Source of the DNA: CAZQQU01 sp964595625
GTDB lineage: Bacteria > Bacteroidota > Bacteroidia > Flavobacteriales > Flavobacteriaceae
Direction: 5' to 3'
DNA length: 64,000 nt
NCBI GenBank assembly: GCA_964595625.1
Contig: CAZQQU010000010.1
Location: 1 to 64,000 of the forward strand
Below are positions 18,936 through 28,061 of the stretch, one piece after another. The translations under genes were made by a program, and so were the position numbers. Below the pieces are notes generated by a model. It ran no database searches, was not told the DNA's origin, and saw only the letters and a program-made list of their open reading frames with translations. The stretch's first letter is position 1. The number at the start of each line of letters is the position of its first letter.

Positions 18936-19361
18936 TTACCTTTTGGTGTCCCCCATATTTTTATATTTCAAAAACTCCGGATAATCCCGGATGTAATCTT
19001 CCTCCTCAAACTCACCTGACGAAATTACCAAGCAAACAGCACCCGAGGAAAAGTCGTTGAGTTCTCTCCAAATACCGGTGGGAATTAATAATCCTTTGTC
19101 GGGCTTGTTCATTACAATCTCTTGGCGTTCGCCGGCATCATCTAAAATCACCACAAAACTTCCGCTCAAGGGGATCAGAAATTCCATTTGTTCTCGGTGT
19201 GCATGACCACCTCGTACCGAATCAGAGGGAACGTCAAACAAGTAATATACTCTTTTAATAGAGTAGGGTAGAAGCTCCTTTTCAATAACCGCCAGATTTC
19301 CTCTGGGGTCGGTGATTTTTGGAATTGAAATTATTTTAATATCGTTAAGAGTTGTTTTCAT
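18936..19361 (-). CDS. FdtA/QdtA-type sugar 3,4-ketoisomerase (cupin)
   Basis: The 141-residue single-cupin protein begins IKIISIPKITDPRGNLAVIE, then RVYYLFDVPSDSVRGGHAHRE with the conserved HAH pair. PTGIWRELNDFS and DYIRDYPEFL close the sequence. This is the pattern of dTDP-4-keto-6-deoxyglucose 3,4-ketoisomerases. They make the 3-keto sugar that an FdtB/QdtB aminotransferase converts to a 3-amino-3,6-dideoxyhexose. Whether the product is galacto- (FdtA) or gluco-configured (QdtA) cannot be read here. Its stop-start junction with the upstream GT4 gene is TAA directly followed by ATG. Confidence 0.92.
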   Translation of the reverse strand: MKTTLNDIKIISIPKITDPRGNLAVIEKELLPYSIKRVYYLFDVPSDSVRGGHAHREQMEFLIPLSGSFVVILDDAGERQEIVMNKPDKGLLIPTGIWRELNDFSSGAVCLVISSGEFEEEDYIRDYPEFLKYKNMGDTKR

Positions 19362-20456
19362 TTATATCGAAATAAGTTGATGCCATTGTTGTGCTATATG
19401 CGCTTGGGTCAAATGAGCTACCGAGTCTTGAGCTTGGGCTTTACATCGTTGGTAAAGGTCTGGGTCGTCAAACATCGCTTGCATGGCTTGTGCAAATTCT
19501 GAGGTGTCTCGCTGGGAAACAAGCCATCCGTTTTGCTGGTGTTTCACAACTTCTGAAGGTCCCGAAACGATATCCAAGCTTACCACCGGAACGCCCATCG
19601 ACAGTGATTCGACCACTACCATAGGAAACCCTTCAAACCGACTGGTCAAAGTTACAAACCGACTGTTTGAAACCACCGTAAAAGGCGGATTCATAAACGG
19701 TAAAAATACAATCCATTCCCCACCGGGTACTTGTTTTGCTTTTTCCTGCAGCATGGCTTTGTCTGGACCATCACCCATCAATACCAAATAAATTTCTCGT
19801 TGCCACAATTTAGATACCGAAAAAGCTTGTATTAAAAAACTAAAATCCTTGACCGAGTCGTCCATACGTCCGTAAGCCAGTAGGTATTCTTTTCCACGAA
19901 GTGGTTCCGGAAGGGGTTGCTGTTTCTTTGGCCAATCTGGATTCACCGCATTGTATATAGTTAAAGAATTAGTAACTCCTTGTCGAATAAGTTGTTGGTG
20001 AATATATTTGGAAACCGCCACAGTAGCAAAGTTTTTTTGATAGATCAATTGGGCTTTTTCTGGCGTGTCAGTGGCGTATAATTGACCATGACTGCTGTGA
20101 ACGACATAGATTTTACGAAAACCTCGGTACAGATACTGATGATAAAACCGTTCTTTACGCATATTCATTTTGGGACGGTGGTCAATGATAAAATCAAATC
20201 GGTTTTTGACGAGGTAATTCCGCATTTTGCGAAAGCGAAGCAAACGTTTTAAGCCGTTGTCTGGAGTAGTTTTGAATTTCCCTAAATTGAATAATTGCCC
20301 TTGAAACTCGTATTCTATCCGATCGTTTAACGTTATAATATGTACCTCGTGTCCCCACTGACTTAGCATCTCTGAAAGCATAGCAACCGACCTTTCGACA
20401 CCTCCTTGGGCCAGTGAAATGGTTACCAAACAAACTTTCTTGGGGTTTTTGGTCAT
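19362..20456 (-). CDS. glycosyltransferase family 4 (GT-B)
   Basis: The 364-residue protein opens VCLVTISLAQGGVERSVAML, the glycine-rich GT-B acceptor loop. The C-terminal donor domain carries LLAYGRMDDSVKDFSFLIQAF and SRFEGFPMVVVESLSMGVPVVS, where the E-x7-E pair of retaining GT4 enzymes is clear, followed by SGPSEVV. It would add a sugar from a nucleotide donor to the growing repeat unit at the inner membrane. It is the first gene of a minus-strand run GT4-fdtA-GT61 with very tight spacing. It diverges from the GT at 20506 with a 49-base intergenic region. Confidence 0.92.
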   Translation of the reverse strand: MTKNPKKVCLVTISLAQGGVERSVAMLSEMLSQWGHEVHIITLNDRIEYEFQGQLFNLGKFKTTPDNGLKRLLRFRKMRNYLVKNRFDFIIDHRPKMNMRKERFYHQYLYRGFRKIYVVHSSHGQLYATDTPEKAQLIYQKNFATVAVSKYIHQQLIRQGVTNSLTIYNAVNPDWPKKQQPLPEPLRGKEYLLAYGRMDDSVKDFSFLIQAFSVSKLWQREIYLVLMGDGPDKAMLQEKAKQVPGGEWIVFLPFMNPPFTVVSNSRFVTLTSRFEGFPMVVVESLSMGVPVVSLDIVSGPSEVVKHQQNGWLVSQRDTSEFAQAMQAMFDDPDLYQRCKAQAQDSVAHLTQAHIAQQWHQLISI

Positions 20457-20471
20457 ATTATAGTATTTTTG
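20440..20471 (+). promoter_or_regulatory. candidate promoter for the plus-strand glycosyltransferase at 20506
   Basis: TTG (20440-20442) and TATTTTTG (20464-20471) are separated by 21 bases, in the Bacteroidota arrangement. The -33 part overlaps the start of the divergent GT4 gene. Confidence 0.35.
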
Positions 20472-20505
20472 GATTCGGTTTTAACACCGTAAAGATATAG
20501 TTTTT

Positions 20506-21642
20506 ATGAAGATATTATTGGTCGGTGAGTATAGTCGATTGCACAATTCTTTAAAAGAAGGATTAACGGCTTTGGGGCATGAGGTGACACTTATTGCTAC
20601 CGGCGATTACTTTAAAAATTATCCGGCCGATATCAAATTAATTCCCAAATATCGTAGTGGATGGCTAAAAAAACTTCGGTTGTTGTGGTATTTTATCAGT
20701 GGACGAGATTGTTCTTCACAGCAGCTAGCCAAACAATTTTTCTCCTATAAAGACCAATTGCAAGGATACGATGTGGTTCAGCTTATCAACGAAAGCCCGT
20801 TGGGCATACAACCTCGTGAGGAGAAAAAAATTATTTCATTTTTAAAAAATCATAATCAAAAAATCATACTACTTTGTTGTGGGACCGATTATGTCAGTGT
20901 CAAGTATGCTGCTGATAAAAAATTTCGGTATTCTATTTTATCGCCTTATTTGGAGGGACGTGTGACTGAAAAGCAAATGGAAGCCACTTTGAAATACCTG
21001 ACACCTCTTTTTGTAGAATTACACCATTTTGTATTGCAGCAAGTAGCGGGAGTTATTGCTTCAGATTTGGATTATCACCTGCCTTGGCAAGGCCATCCCC
21101 GTTATCTGGGTTTGATTCCTAACCCCATCAATACCGACCTCATCGAATGGGGGCTTCCTCCCATAGAAAACAAACTGGTTATTTTTCACGGGGTCAACAC
21201 CACGCATTATTATAAAAAAGGAAATGATTTTTTTGATGCGGCTCTGGAGAAGATTCAGCAGCTATTTCCCGAAAGGGTAGAAATTATCCGTAGTGAAAAT
21301 TTACCGTATCAACAGTATATAGAACTCTACAACCGCGCTCATATTTTGTTGGATCAGGTCTATGCTTACGATCAAGGATATAATGCCTTAGAAGCGATGG
21401 CCAAAGGAAAAGTAGTGTTTACCGGCGCCGAGCAGGAATGGATAGATCATTATGGTTTACAGCCTGATACTGTGGCGATAAATGCCTTACCAGATGTGTC
21501 ATATCTGGTAGCTAAATTGACTCATTTTATCGAAAATCCCCAGCTGTTAGAATCCATTAGTCAGCAAGCACGTGCCTTTGTAGAGCGGGAACACCATTAT
21601 ATTTTAATAGCCCAAAAGTATTTGGAAGTGTACAAGCGCTAA
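20506..21642 (+). CDS. GT-B fold glycosyltransferase, GT4-like
   Basis: The 378-residue protein begins MKILLVGEYSRLHNSLKEGL. It has two Rossmann-like halves, with the donor-side segment NALEAMAKGKVVFTGAEQEW resembling the E-x7-E region of GT4 enzymes. Other landmarks are VIFHGVNTTHYYKKGNDFF at the domain boundary and LPYQQYIELYNRAHILLDQ. There is no signal peptide or membrane helix, so it is a cytosolic glycan-assembly enzyme. It is the only plus-strand gene inside an otherwise minus-strand stretch and lies three bases from the stop of the Wzx gene, so the two converge. That suggests it was inserted or inverted separately. Confidence 0.82.
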   Translation: MKILLVGEYSRLHNSLKEGLTALGHEVTLIATGDYFKNYPADIKLIPKYRSGWLKKLRLLWYFISGRDCSSQQLAKQFFSYKDQLQGYDVVQLINESPLGIQPREEKKIISFLKNHNQKIILLCCGTDYVSVKYAADKKFRYSILSPYLEGRVTEKQMEATLKYLTPLFVELHHFVLQQVAGVIASDLDYHLPWQGHPRYLGLIPNPINTDLIEWGLPPIENKLVIFHGVNTTHYYKKGNDFFDAALEKIQQLFPERVEIIRSENLPYQQYIELYNRAHILLDQVYAYDQGYNALEAMAKGKVVFTGAEQEWIDHYGLQPDTVAINALPDVSYLVAKLTHFIENPQLLESISQQARAFVEREHHYILIAQKYLEVYKR

Positions 21643-21645
21643 GGC

Positions 21646-22935
21646 TTAATTGGCCGGTTTGTAGAGTGGTTTTCTAAATATAAACAGCACTAGGGCTAAG
21701 TAGATAAACATTTGTATGGCATAGGCCATGGCGGCTCCTACAAACCCGTAAAGGGGTACTAAGTACAGGGTGAGTCCATAGAGGAGGAGTAGTGAGAATA
21801 TTTCGGTTATGATAAATGGCCACAACATATTTTGAGCTATAAACCGGTAGGCAATAACCATCGAGGCCACTTTAAAAAAATCACCCAAGAGTTGCCATCC
21901 AAAAAGTTTTTCCATTTCTAAGAATGCCTCGGTTTGCAGAATCAGTATCACATAGGTGCGCAACAGATAAAGTATCCCTAAAGCCAAGCCGAAGAGCGGT
22001 AGTAGCGTTTTGTAAAAATTGCCCACTTCTTGACGAAAGGTACGATCGGAGGGATCGTTAGAAAATTTGGGTAAGATATACAGGGTCATTAGGGTGGTAA
22101 AAAACAACAGGTAAAAATTTGAAATCCGAAACATGGCCTCCCAGTAGCCGGAGGCAGCCGAATCCTCGTGGATTTCTATATAATCGCGAATCAGTATGCG
22201 GACTAGGGGCAGGGCCAAACCCGACACCAAAGCCATCAGTATATAATTTTTAAATTTGCTAATAGTTTCTAAATCAATGTTTTTTGTGTTAAAAAAGGAG
22301 AGGTTGACTCTTTTTTTATAAATAAAAAAACAAGTTATTATTAACGATACAACCGGAATAATAATCAAGGCATACAAAGCCCCTATTAAAGCATATTTCC
22401 ATACCAAAATAACAGTGATTAGTAAACCACTTATATTGGCTAGCATGGATGAGACTATATAAATTTTGTACTTGGAATATCCATTGATAATGGCTAGCAC
22501 TAATGTGTATATCGCATAGGTAATGATGCTTGCTCCACTGATTTGAATCACTACTGTAAAATCATGGGTGTCTGAAAAGAGTTGGCTGTTCCAATACGAA
22601 GCTGTAAATATTACAAACAATCCACAAGCAATTGCGGCTAGGATGGTCATTCCCAAAGCGGTACTTAACACCCGGGCCAGTTGAGGAAGATCTTTCCGAA
22701 ACTCGGCCACGTATTTGATAATTCCGTTGGAAAGTCCGACTGTAGCTATGGTTTGTAGGCTCAAATAGAAATCCCTAAAATTCCCCACATAACCCATTCC
22801 GGTAGGACCAACAAAAATGGCCAGCGCTTTGTTGGTGATAAAACCAGTGATAATTTTTACCAGTACGCTCAGCGAATTGGCCGAACTGATTTTGAGTAGG
22901 GGGTTGTTATTCCATATTTTTTGGAGGGCTTTCAC
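21646..22935 (-). CDS. O-antigen/polysaccharide flippase, Wzx-like (MATE/PST superfamily)
   Basis: The 429 residues hold about twelve membrane helices across the full length. The N-terminus (NNPLLKISSANSLSVLVKIITGFITNKALAIFVGPTGMGYVG, quoted in parts) has the pattern of WzxE-like O-antigen translocases. Wzx moves lipid-linked repeat units to the periplasmic face. The start is GTG, directly after the TAA of the upstream aminotransferase gene; no ATG is available in the vicinity. No Wzy polymerase was found in this locus. Confidence 0.88.
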   Translation of the reverse strand: MKALQKIWNNNPLLKISSANSLSVLVKIITGFITNKALAIFVGPTGMGYVGNFRDFYLSLQTIATVGLSNGIIKYVAEFRKDLPQLARVLSTALGMTILAAIACGLFVIFTASYWNSQLFSDTHDFTVVIQISGASIITYAIYTLVLAIINGYSKYKIYIVSSMLANISGLLITVILVWKYALIGALYALIIIPVVSLIITCFFIYKKRVNLSFFNTKNIDLETISKFKNYILMALVSGLALPLVRILIRDYIEIHEDSAASGYWEAMFRISNFYLLFFTTLMTLYILPKFSNDPSDRTFRQEVGNFYKTLLPLFGLALGILYLLRTYVILILQTEAFLEMEKLFGWQLLGDFFKVASMVIAYRFIAQNMLWPFIITEIFSLLLLYGLTLYLVPLYGFVGAAMAYAIQMFIYLALVLFIFRKPLYKPAN

Positions 22936-24033
22936 TTAATAGCGATTAATAACATCAATAATATAGCTTACTTCCGAATCTTCCAACACCGGACTGATAG
23001 GAATACTTAGCACGGTTTGATGTATTTCTTCTGTAACCGGAAAAGACAAGTGGTTCAATTCTTGAAAGGCTTGTTGTTGGTGGGGCGGAATGGGGTAGTG
23101 GATCAAGCTGTCAATACCGTGATTATGTAAATAGCTTTGCAAGTGATCCCGCTGAGGCGTCCGCACCACAAACAGATGAAATACATGAGCTTCAAGTGTG
23201 GGAACCACCGGTAAGATTATTTTGGAATTAACAATTTCAGTAAGGTATCGTTGAGCCACTTTTCGTCGAACTTGATTATCAGCATCTAAATGTGGTAGTT
23301 TTACCGATAACACCGCGGCTTGTAGTTCATCCAAACGGGAATTTACACCACAGTATTCATTGACATATTTGGAGGAGGTACCGTAGTTGCGCCATTTTCT
23401 AACCACTGCTGCCAGTTGGTCGTCGTTGGTAGTAACCGCACCACCATCCCCCAGCGCACCCAAGTTTTTGGAGGGGTAAAAACTGTGTCCGGCAGCGTGA
23501 CCAATGCCACCCGATCGATAGTTTGCATAGCTGGCTCCGTGCGATTGCGCCGCATCCTCTACCACTAACAGTCCGTATTGATTGGCAATCGCTAATAACG
23601 AATCCATGGCCGCTATTTGACCGTAGAGGTGTACCGGCATTAGTACTTTGGTTTTAGGGGTAATGGCTTTTTTCAAAGCCTCCCCATCCAGGGTGTAAGT
23701 ATTTTTTTCGGCTTCGACCAAAACCGGAGTCAACCCGGCTTGCTGGATAGCTATGATAGTAGCAATATAGGTGTTAGCAGCTACAATAACTTCGTCGCCT
23801 GGCTGTAATTTTCCCAATATTTTGTAACCCTCTAAAATAAGTCGGAGCGCATCCAGACCATTAGCAACTCCAATACAGTGTTTGGTACCACAGTAAGTCG
23901 CATAGGCACTTTCAAAATTACTGACTGAATTTCCCAATATATAGTGTCCTGAGTCTAGAAAATGTTGAAAGACCTCTCGAAATTGAGGCTCAAACCGAAG
24001 GTTTATTTTATGTAAATCAAGAAATGAAATCAT
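22936..24033 (-). CDS. DegT/DnrJ/EryC1/StrS sugar aminotransferase (FdtB/QdtB-like)
   Basis: This PLP enzyme should aminate the 3-keto sugar made by the FdtA-type isomerase. The 365-residue product from the ATG at 24033 has the PLP-binding GVANGLDALRL, VAANTYIATIIA, VEDAAQSHGA (Asp160 contacting the PLP nitrogen) and FYPSKNLGALGDGG with the Schiff-base Lys189. An upstream extension of 30 codons lacks homology and was rejected, because the ATG at 24033 overlaps the acyltransferase stop by four bases (ATGA). Order: acyltransferase, aminotransferase, Wzx, all tightly coupled. Confidence 0.93.
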   Translation of the reverse strand: MISFLDLHKINLRFEPQFREVFQHFLDSGHYILGNSVSNFESAYATYCGTKHCIGVANGLDALRLILEGYKILGKLQPGDEVIVAANTYIATIIAIQQAGLTPVLVEAEKNTYTLDGEALKKAITPKTKVLMPVHLYGQIAAMDSLLAIANQYGLLVVEDAAQSHGASYANYRSGGIGHAAGHSFYPSKNLGALGDGGAVTTNDDQLAAVVRKWRNYGTSSKYVNEYCGVNSRLDELQAAVLSVKLPHLDADNQVRRKVAQRYLTEIVNSKIILPVVPTLEAHVFHLFVVRTPQRDHLQSYLHNHGIDSLIHYPIPPHQQQAFQELNHLSFPVTEEIHQTVLSIPISPVLEDSEVSYIIDVINRY

Positions 24034-24992
24034 ACGAGTACCTCGTTTAAATTTAGGTGATGTGCTGTGTTGATTTGATAAAAAGATTGTACTAAACATT
24101 GTGCTCCAAAACTCTCTTTCCAATAGGCTAAACCGGTGTTTAGCTCCAGACCTTGTCGTTGACTGCTACTACCAAAACTGATGTACTTTTTATGTTGGTA
24201 CGCTCGGATAATATAATCAAACAAGGCGTCCAACGCGCCGGAATCCCGTTCTTCTTTACCCGAACTATATTGAAAATGAGCGGTAGTCTGAGTAACAAAT
24301 ACTACAGCACCCGCTTGCATTTCTTGGCCTAGAAAAGCGCCATATAAGTGGATGTTATCGGGGAATTTACGCTGTAAATGGAGGATTTCTTCCAGCGTAT
24401 GTACCGGATTTACTCCAAAACGATGATTGAGATTGGGGGTTAATATCCGATCCCAAAAAGTGGTATAATCATTGGTTTTTTGAACTACAATACCCATTTC
24501 GCTGGCTTTACGCAAAGCCCTTTTGCGGTTTCTATTGGGCTGGTACGGTTGTGATTTCATAGCAAAATACGAATCCCGTCGTACCAATTGAGCTTGTAAT
24601 AAAAAAAGCACATAATCTAATTCTTGTGATATTTGGGATTGGTAAAACAAAGGAAGCAATTTGAGTTCCATTTGGGTGATGCCCGCTTGGTGGTAATACG
24701 CTAATACCGATTTGACTAGCTGAATAAAGATCGAGGTTTCGATATTTTTTTTAACCAAAAAACCGCCGTAACTTAATCCTAAGTGGGAATAAATCACACC
24801 GTTTTGGATACAAGCCGGAAATAAACCCACAAGTTTTTCTTGCTTATACACCAACAGCGAAAAATCCTCAAACCGATCGGCATGATACTCCATAAAATCC
24901 CGTTTAAATAAAAAAGTGGCATTTTTGGATTTATCTACAAACTCATCCCATTGTTTTTGATACTCAGGTTGGTATTTGATTATTTGAAACAT
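24030..24992 (-). CDS. FemAB/GNAT-like N-acyltransferase of the amino-sugar locus
   Basis: The 320-residue protein resembles FemAB-type double-GNAT proteins. It has FVDKSKNATFLFKRDFMEYHADRF near the start, FSLLVYKQEKLVGLFPA (strand pair), SYGGFLVKK and NRNRKRALRKASEMGI. The second half has IHLYGAFLGQEMQAGAVVFV and SSGKEERDSGALDALFDYIIRAYQHKKYISFGSS. In place of a hexapeptide FdtC, this acyltransferase is coupled by ATGA to the aminotransferase, so I infer that it N-acylates the 3-amino-3,6-dideoxyhexose. The acyl donor is unknown. Confidence 0.78.
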   Translation of the reverse strand: MFQIIKYQPEYQKQWDEFVDKSKNATFLFKRDFMEYHADRFEDFSLLVYKQEKLVGLFPACIQNGVIYSHLGLSYGGFLVKKNIETSIFIQLVKSVLAYYHQAGITQMELKLLPLFYQSQISQELDYVLFLLQAQLVRRDSYFAMKSQPYQPNRNRKRALRKASEMGIVVQKTNDYTTFWDRILTPNLNHRFGVNPVHTLEEILHLQRKFPDNIHLYGAFLGQEMQAGAVVFVTQTTAHFQYSSGKEERDSGALDALFDYIIRAYQHKKYISFGSSSQRQGLELNTGLAYWKESFGAQCLVQSFYQINTAHHLNLNEVLV

Positions 24993-25098
24993 AAATCGTT
25001 CGCTGGGTTGGGTGTTTAAAAACCCGGTTATTTAGTTTATTCTCTACAACGTTTGGGAGACCCAGATAGTATTAGGTAACTCTCCCATTTAATAAAAG

Positions 25099-26400
25099 TT
25101 ACACCGGCTCGGCATACAGGTCGTAATCAGAAGCGTCAATTATTTTTACGGTAGTAAATTCTCCGGTTTTTAAATAAAATATGGTAGCATCAATCAGCAC
25201 TTCGTTATCTACATCGGGTGAGTCGTACTCGGTGCGACCGATAAAATAATTTCCTTCTTTGCGATCGATCACCACTTTATAGATTTGACCTATTTTTTCC
25301 TGGTTGAGTTCCCATGAAATTTGCGCTTGAATCTCCATAATTTCATTGGCCCGTTGTTGTTTGATTTCCTCCGGCACATCATCCACTAATTGATAAGCAT
25401 GGGTGTTCTCTTCATGAGAATAGGTAAAACATCCCAACCGTTCAAAACGCATTTCTTGTACCCAATTTTTAAGGGTTTGAAAATCTTCTTCTGTTTCACC
25501 GGGATAGCCCACGATTAAGGTAGTGCGTATGGCCATACCGGGCACCGTTTCCCGGAAGGTTTTTAAAAGTTGGGTGGTTTTCTCTTTGGTAGTACCGCGG
25601 CGCATGGATTTTAGAATCGGATCGGATATATGTTGCAAAGGGATGTCGATATAATTACAAACTTTAGGTTCGTTTTTAATCACTTCCAACACATCCATCG
25701 GAAACCCAGTAGGGAAGGCATAATGCAACCGAATCCATTCAATCCCTTCCACCTGTACGAGCTGTTTTAGCAAATCGGCCAGGGCTCTTTTTTTATACAA
25801 ATCCAAACCGTAGTAGGTTAAATCTTGCGCAATTAAAATCAATTCCTTGACCCCCGATTGAGCTAATTTTTGAGCTTCAATCACCAAATCTTCGATAGGA
25901 GTACTGCGGTGTTTACCGCGCATTAAAGGAATGGCGCAAAAACTACAGGGACGGTCACAACCTTCTGCAATTTTGAGATACGCATAATTCTTGGGCGTGG
26001 TGGTTTGTCGCTCGCCTATCAATTCGTGTTTGTAATCGGCTCCTAAGGCTTTGAGCAAGGAGGGGAGTTCGGTAGTACCGAAATACTGATCCACATCAGG
26101 GATTTCACGCTGCAAATCAGGTTTGTAACGTTCCGAAAGACAGCCGGTTACAAAAACTTTATCCACTAGGCCGGCTTCCTTTTTTTGAACAAATTCCAGT
26201 ATGGTATTCACACTCTCTTCTTTGGCCGTACCGATAAACCCACAGGTATTGATCACTACTATATTTCCTTCTTCTTCGTGAACCACTTCTTGTTGATTGG
26301 CTCGTAATTGTCCCATCAGTACCTCACTGTCATAGAGGTTTTTGGAGCAACCTAAGGTCACTACATTAATTTTGTTTGTTTTAAGGGATTTGGTACGCAT
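25099..26400 (-). CDS. rimO: ribosomal protein S12 methylthiotransferase RimO
   Basis: RimO is a radical SAM enzyme that adds a methylthio group to the conserved aspartate of ribosomal protein S12. The N-terminal UPF0004 domain starts NVVTLGCSKNLYDSEVLMGQL and has Cys ligands in VINTCGFI and VTGCLSERY. The radical SAM site is CDRPCSFCAIPLMRGKHRS (CxxxCxxC). A C-terminal TRAM domain covers about 365-430. The 433-residue length is normal. The SxGCxKNxxDSE motif separates RimO from MiaB. It lies downstream of ftsY on the same strand, a common order in Bacteroidota. Confidence 0.96.
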   Translation of the reverse strand: MRTKSLKTNKINVVTLGCSKNLYDSEVLMGQLRANQQEVVHEEEGNIVVINTCGFIGTAKEESVNTILEFVQKKEAGLVDKVFVTGCLSERYKPDLQREIPDVDQYFGTTELPSLLKALGADYKHELIGERQTTTPKNYAYLKIAEGCDRPCSFCAIPLMRGKHRSTPIEDLVIEAQKLAQSGVKELILIAQDLTYYGLDLYKKRALADLLKQLVQVEGIEWIRLHYAFPTGFPMDVLEVIKNEPKVCNYIDIPLQHISDPILKSMRRGTTKEKTTQLLKTFRETVPGMAIRTTLIVGYPGETEEDFQTLKNWVQEMRFERLGCFTYSHEENTHAYQLVDDVPEEIKQQRANEIMEIQAQISWELNQEKIGQIYKVVIDRKEGNYFIGRTEYDSPDVDNEVLIDATIFYLKTGEFTTVKIIDASDYDLYAEPV

Positions 26401-26534
26401 TTGTATGAATGGAGCTTATTTTTATTGAAATCGGTTTTTCGCCGGACTTTTGCTTACGCAAAAAAAATAAGCAGGTTTAAATTTAATTAGTTATTTTTCT
26501 TAGGAATTTTGAATTGATACCGACACACTTTTTT

Positions 26535-27494
26535 TTACACCGAAGTGAAGAATGAATCTACAAACTCATATTTATTAAACACTTGTAGATGTTCGATTCC
26601 TTCACCCACACCGATATATTTTACAGGTATTTGAAATTGGTCGCTTATACCGATTACTACACCCCCTTTGGCGGTACCATCCAATTTGGTAACCGCTAAG
26701 GCCGTAACTTCGGTAGCGGCGGTAAAGTGTTTGGCTTGTTCAAAAGCATTCTGTCCGGTCGAACCGTCCAACACCAAAAGTACTTCGTGCGGGGCATCGG
26801 GGATTATTTTTTCCATGACCCGCTTGATTTTAGTGAGCTCATTCATCAGGTTGACTTTATTGTGTAACCGCCCGGCCGTATCTATAATAACCACATCGGC
26901 ATTTTGATTGACCGCACTTTGTAAGGTGTCAAAAGCGACGCTGGCAGGATCACTGCCCATTTTTTGTTTGACCAAGGGAACCTGAGTTCGATCGGCCCAA
27001 ATTTGCAACTGGTCGATGGCTGCAGCCCGGAAGGTATCGGCTGCTCCTAATACCACACTTTTCCCCATTTTTTTAAACTGATAGGCCAGTTTTCCAATGG
27101 TGGTGGTCTTGCCCACACCATTGACACCAACTACCATAATCACATATGGTCGTATTCCGGCAGGCGTACTAAATTCTGTAGCTTCCCCCGATTGGGTTTC
27201 AGAGAGTAACGCGGCAATTTCTTCCCGCAATATCCGGTTGAGTTCGTCAGTCCCCAAGTATTTGTCTCGGGCCACTCGAGCTTCAATTCGCTCAATAATT
27301 TTTAAAGTGGTGCTGACCCCCACGTCCGAAGATACCAGCACTTCTTCGAGATTGTCTAAGACATCGTCATCGACTTTTGATTTACCGGCAACGGCTTTGG
27401 TGAGTTTTTCAAAAAAATTGGTTTTGGTTTTTTCCAGCCCTTTATCTAAGGTCTCTTTTTTTTCAGAAGAAAATATTTTTTTAAAAAAGCTCAT
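26535..27494 (-). CDS. ftsY: signal recognition particle receptor FtsY
   Basis: FtsY docks ribosome-SRP complexes at the inner membrane. The 319-residue NG-domain protein shows GVNGVGKTTTIGKLA (G1), DTFRAAAIDQL (G2/I-box), DTAGRLHNKVNLMNEL (G3), TKLDGTAKGG (G4) and GVGEGIEHL near the C-terminus. The acidic A domain is short, as usual in Bacteroidota. It follows the rpmB-rpmG-DUF4295 cluster, but a strong terminator hairpin at 27614-27643 separates them, so expression probably depends on readthrough or a local promoter. Confidence 0.97.
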   Translation of the reverse strand: MSFFKKIFSSEKKETLDKGLEKTKTNFFEKLTKAVAGKSKVDDDVLDNLEEVLVSSDVGVSTTLKIIERIEARVARDKYLGTDELNRILREEIAALLSETQSGEATEFSTPAGIRPYVIMVVGVNGVGKTTTIGKLAYQFKKMGKSVVLGAADTFRAAAIDQLQIWADRTQVPLVKQKMGSDPASVAFDTLQSAVNQNADVVIIDTAGRLHNKVNLMNELTKIKRVMEKIIPDAPHEVLLVLDGSTGQNAFEQAKHFTAATEVTALAVTKLDGTAKGGVVIGISDQFQIPVKYIGVGEGIEHLQVFNKYEFVDSFFTSV

Positions 27495-27613
27495 AGGTAG
27501 TTAGGTATTAGATGTAAATCGCTTGGTTGTGGTATTCTCAGTACACCGATCGCTTGTATAGGGTATTAAAAATACTTGGCAAATATAAAAAATAATACCT
27601 TGGGTATAAAAAG

Positions 27614-27643
27614 AAAAGCCGTCTCACTAAGGTGGACGGCTTT
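27614..27643 (-). terminator. terminator of the rpmB-rpmG-DUF4295 operon
   Basis: AAAGCCGTC pairs with GACGGCTTT around a 12-base loop that can pair further inside. On the minus strand the hairpin is followed by TTTTCTTTTTAT. It lies 18 bases after the DUF4295 stop. Confidence 0.75.
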
Positions 27644-27660
27644 CCATTTTTTTGAGTATC

Positions 27661-27816
27661 TTATTTTTGTTTGCTCAACCAATCATTTACCAACTCGGGT
27701 GCGGTGATGGTTTCAACAAAAGTATACGCTCCTGTTTTAGGAGATCGAACCATTTTTATAGCTTTGGTTAATCTCTTTGATTCCAAGCGTAATGTTGCTA
27801 CTGTCTTTTTTGCCAT
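27661..27816 (-). CDS. DUF4295 domain-containing protein, ribosomal-cluster companion
   Basis: This short gene encodes 51 residues: MAKKTVATLRLESKRLTKAI at the start and ITAPELVNDWLSKQK at the end. It is the DUF4295 family, a small basic protein encoded beside rpmG and rpmB throughout the Bacteroidota. Its composition suggests a ribosome-associated role, but the function is not established. It follows rpmG by 38 bases on the same strand and ends just before the operon terminator. Confidence 0.93.
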   Translation of the reverse strand: MAKKTVATLRLESKRLTKAIKMVRSPKTGAYTFVETITAPELVNDWLSKQK

Positions 27817-27854
27817 GACTGTTGTATTTTATAAGCGATGGTAAGATCGCTGGA

Positions 27855-28043
27855 TTATTTAATTTCTTTGTGTACAGTAACTTTTTTCAAAACGGGGTTA
27901 AACTTTTTTAACTCCATTCTGTCCGGGGTGTTCTTCTTATTCTTGGTAGTAATGTATCGAGACGTACCGGGCATACCCGATTCTTTGTGCTCTGTACACT
28001 CCAAAATTACTTGAACTCTGTTGCCTTTACTTTTCTTTGCCAT
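27855..28043 (-). CDS. rpmG: 50S ribosomal protein L33
   Basis: The 62-residue basic protein has the L33 pattern VQVILECTEHKESGMPGTSRYITTKNKKNTPDRMELKKF (given in part) and ends VLKKVTVHKEIK. Only the first Cys (EC) of the zinc-ribbon pairs remains, so this is the zinc-independent (C-minus) form. It lies 18 bases downstream of rpmB on the same strand in the usual rpmB-rpmG order. Confidence 0.97.
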   Translation of the reverse strand: MAKKSKGNRVQVILECTEHKESGMPGTSRYITTKNKKNTPDRMELKKFNPVLKKVTVHKEIK

Positions 28044-28061
28044 TGTAATGTTTTTTTCAGA

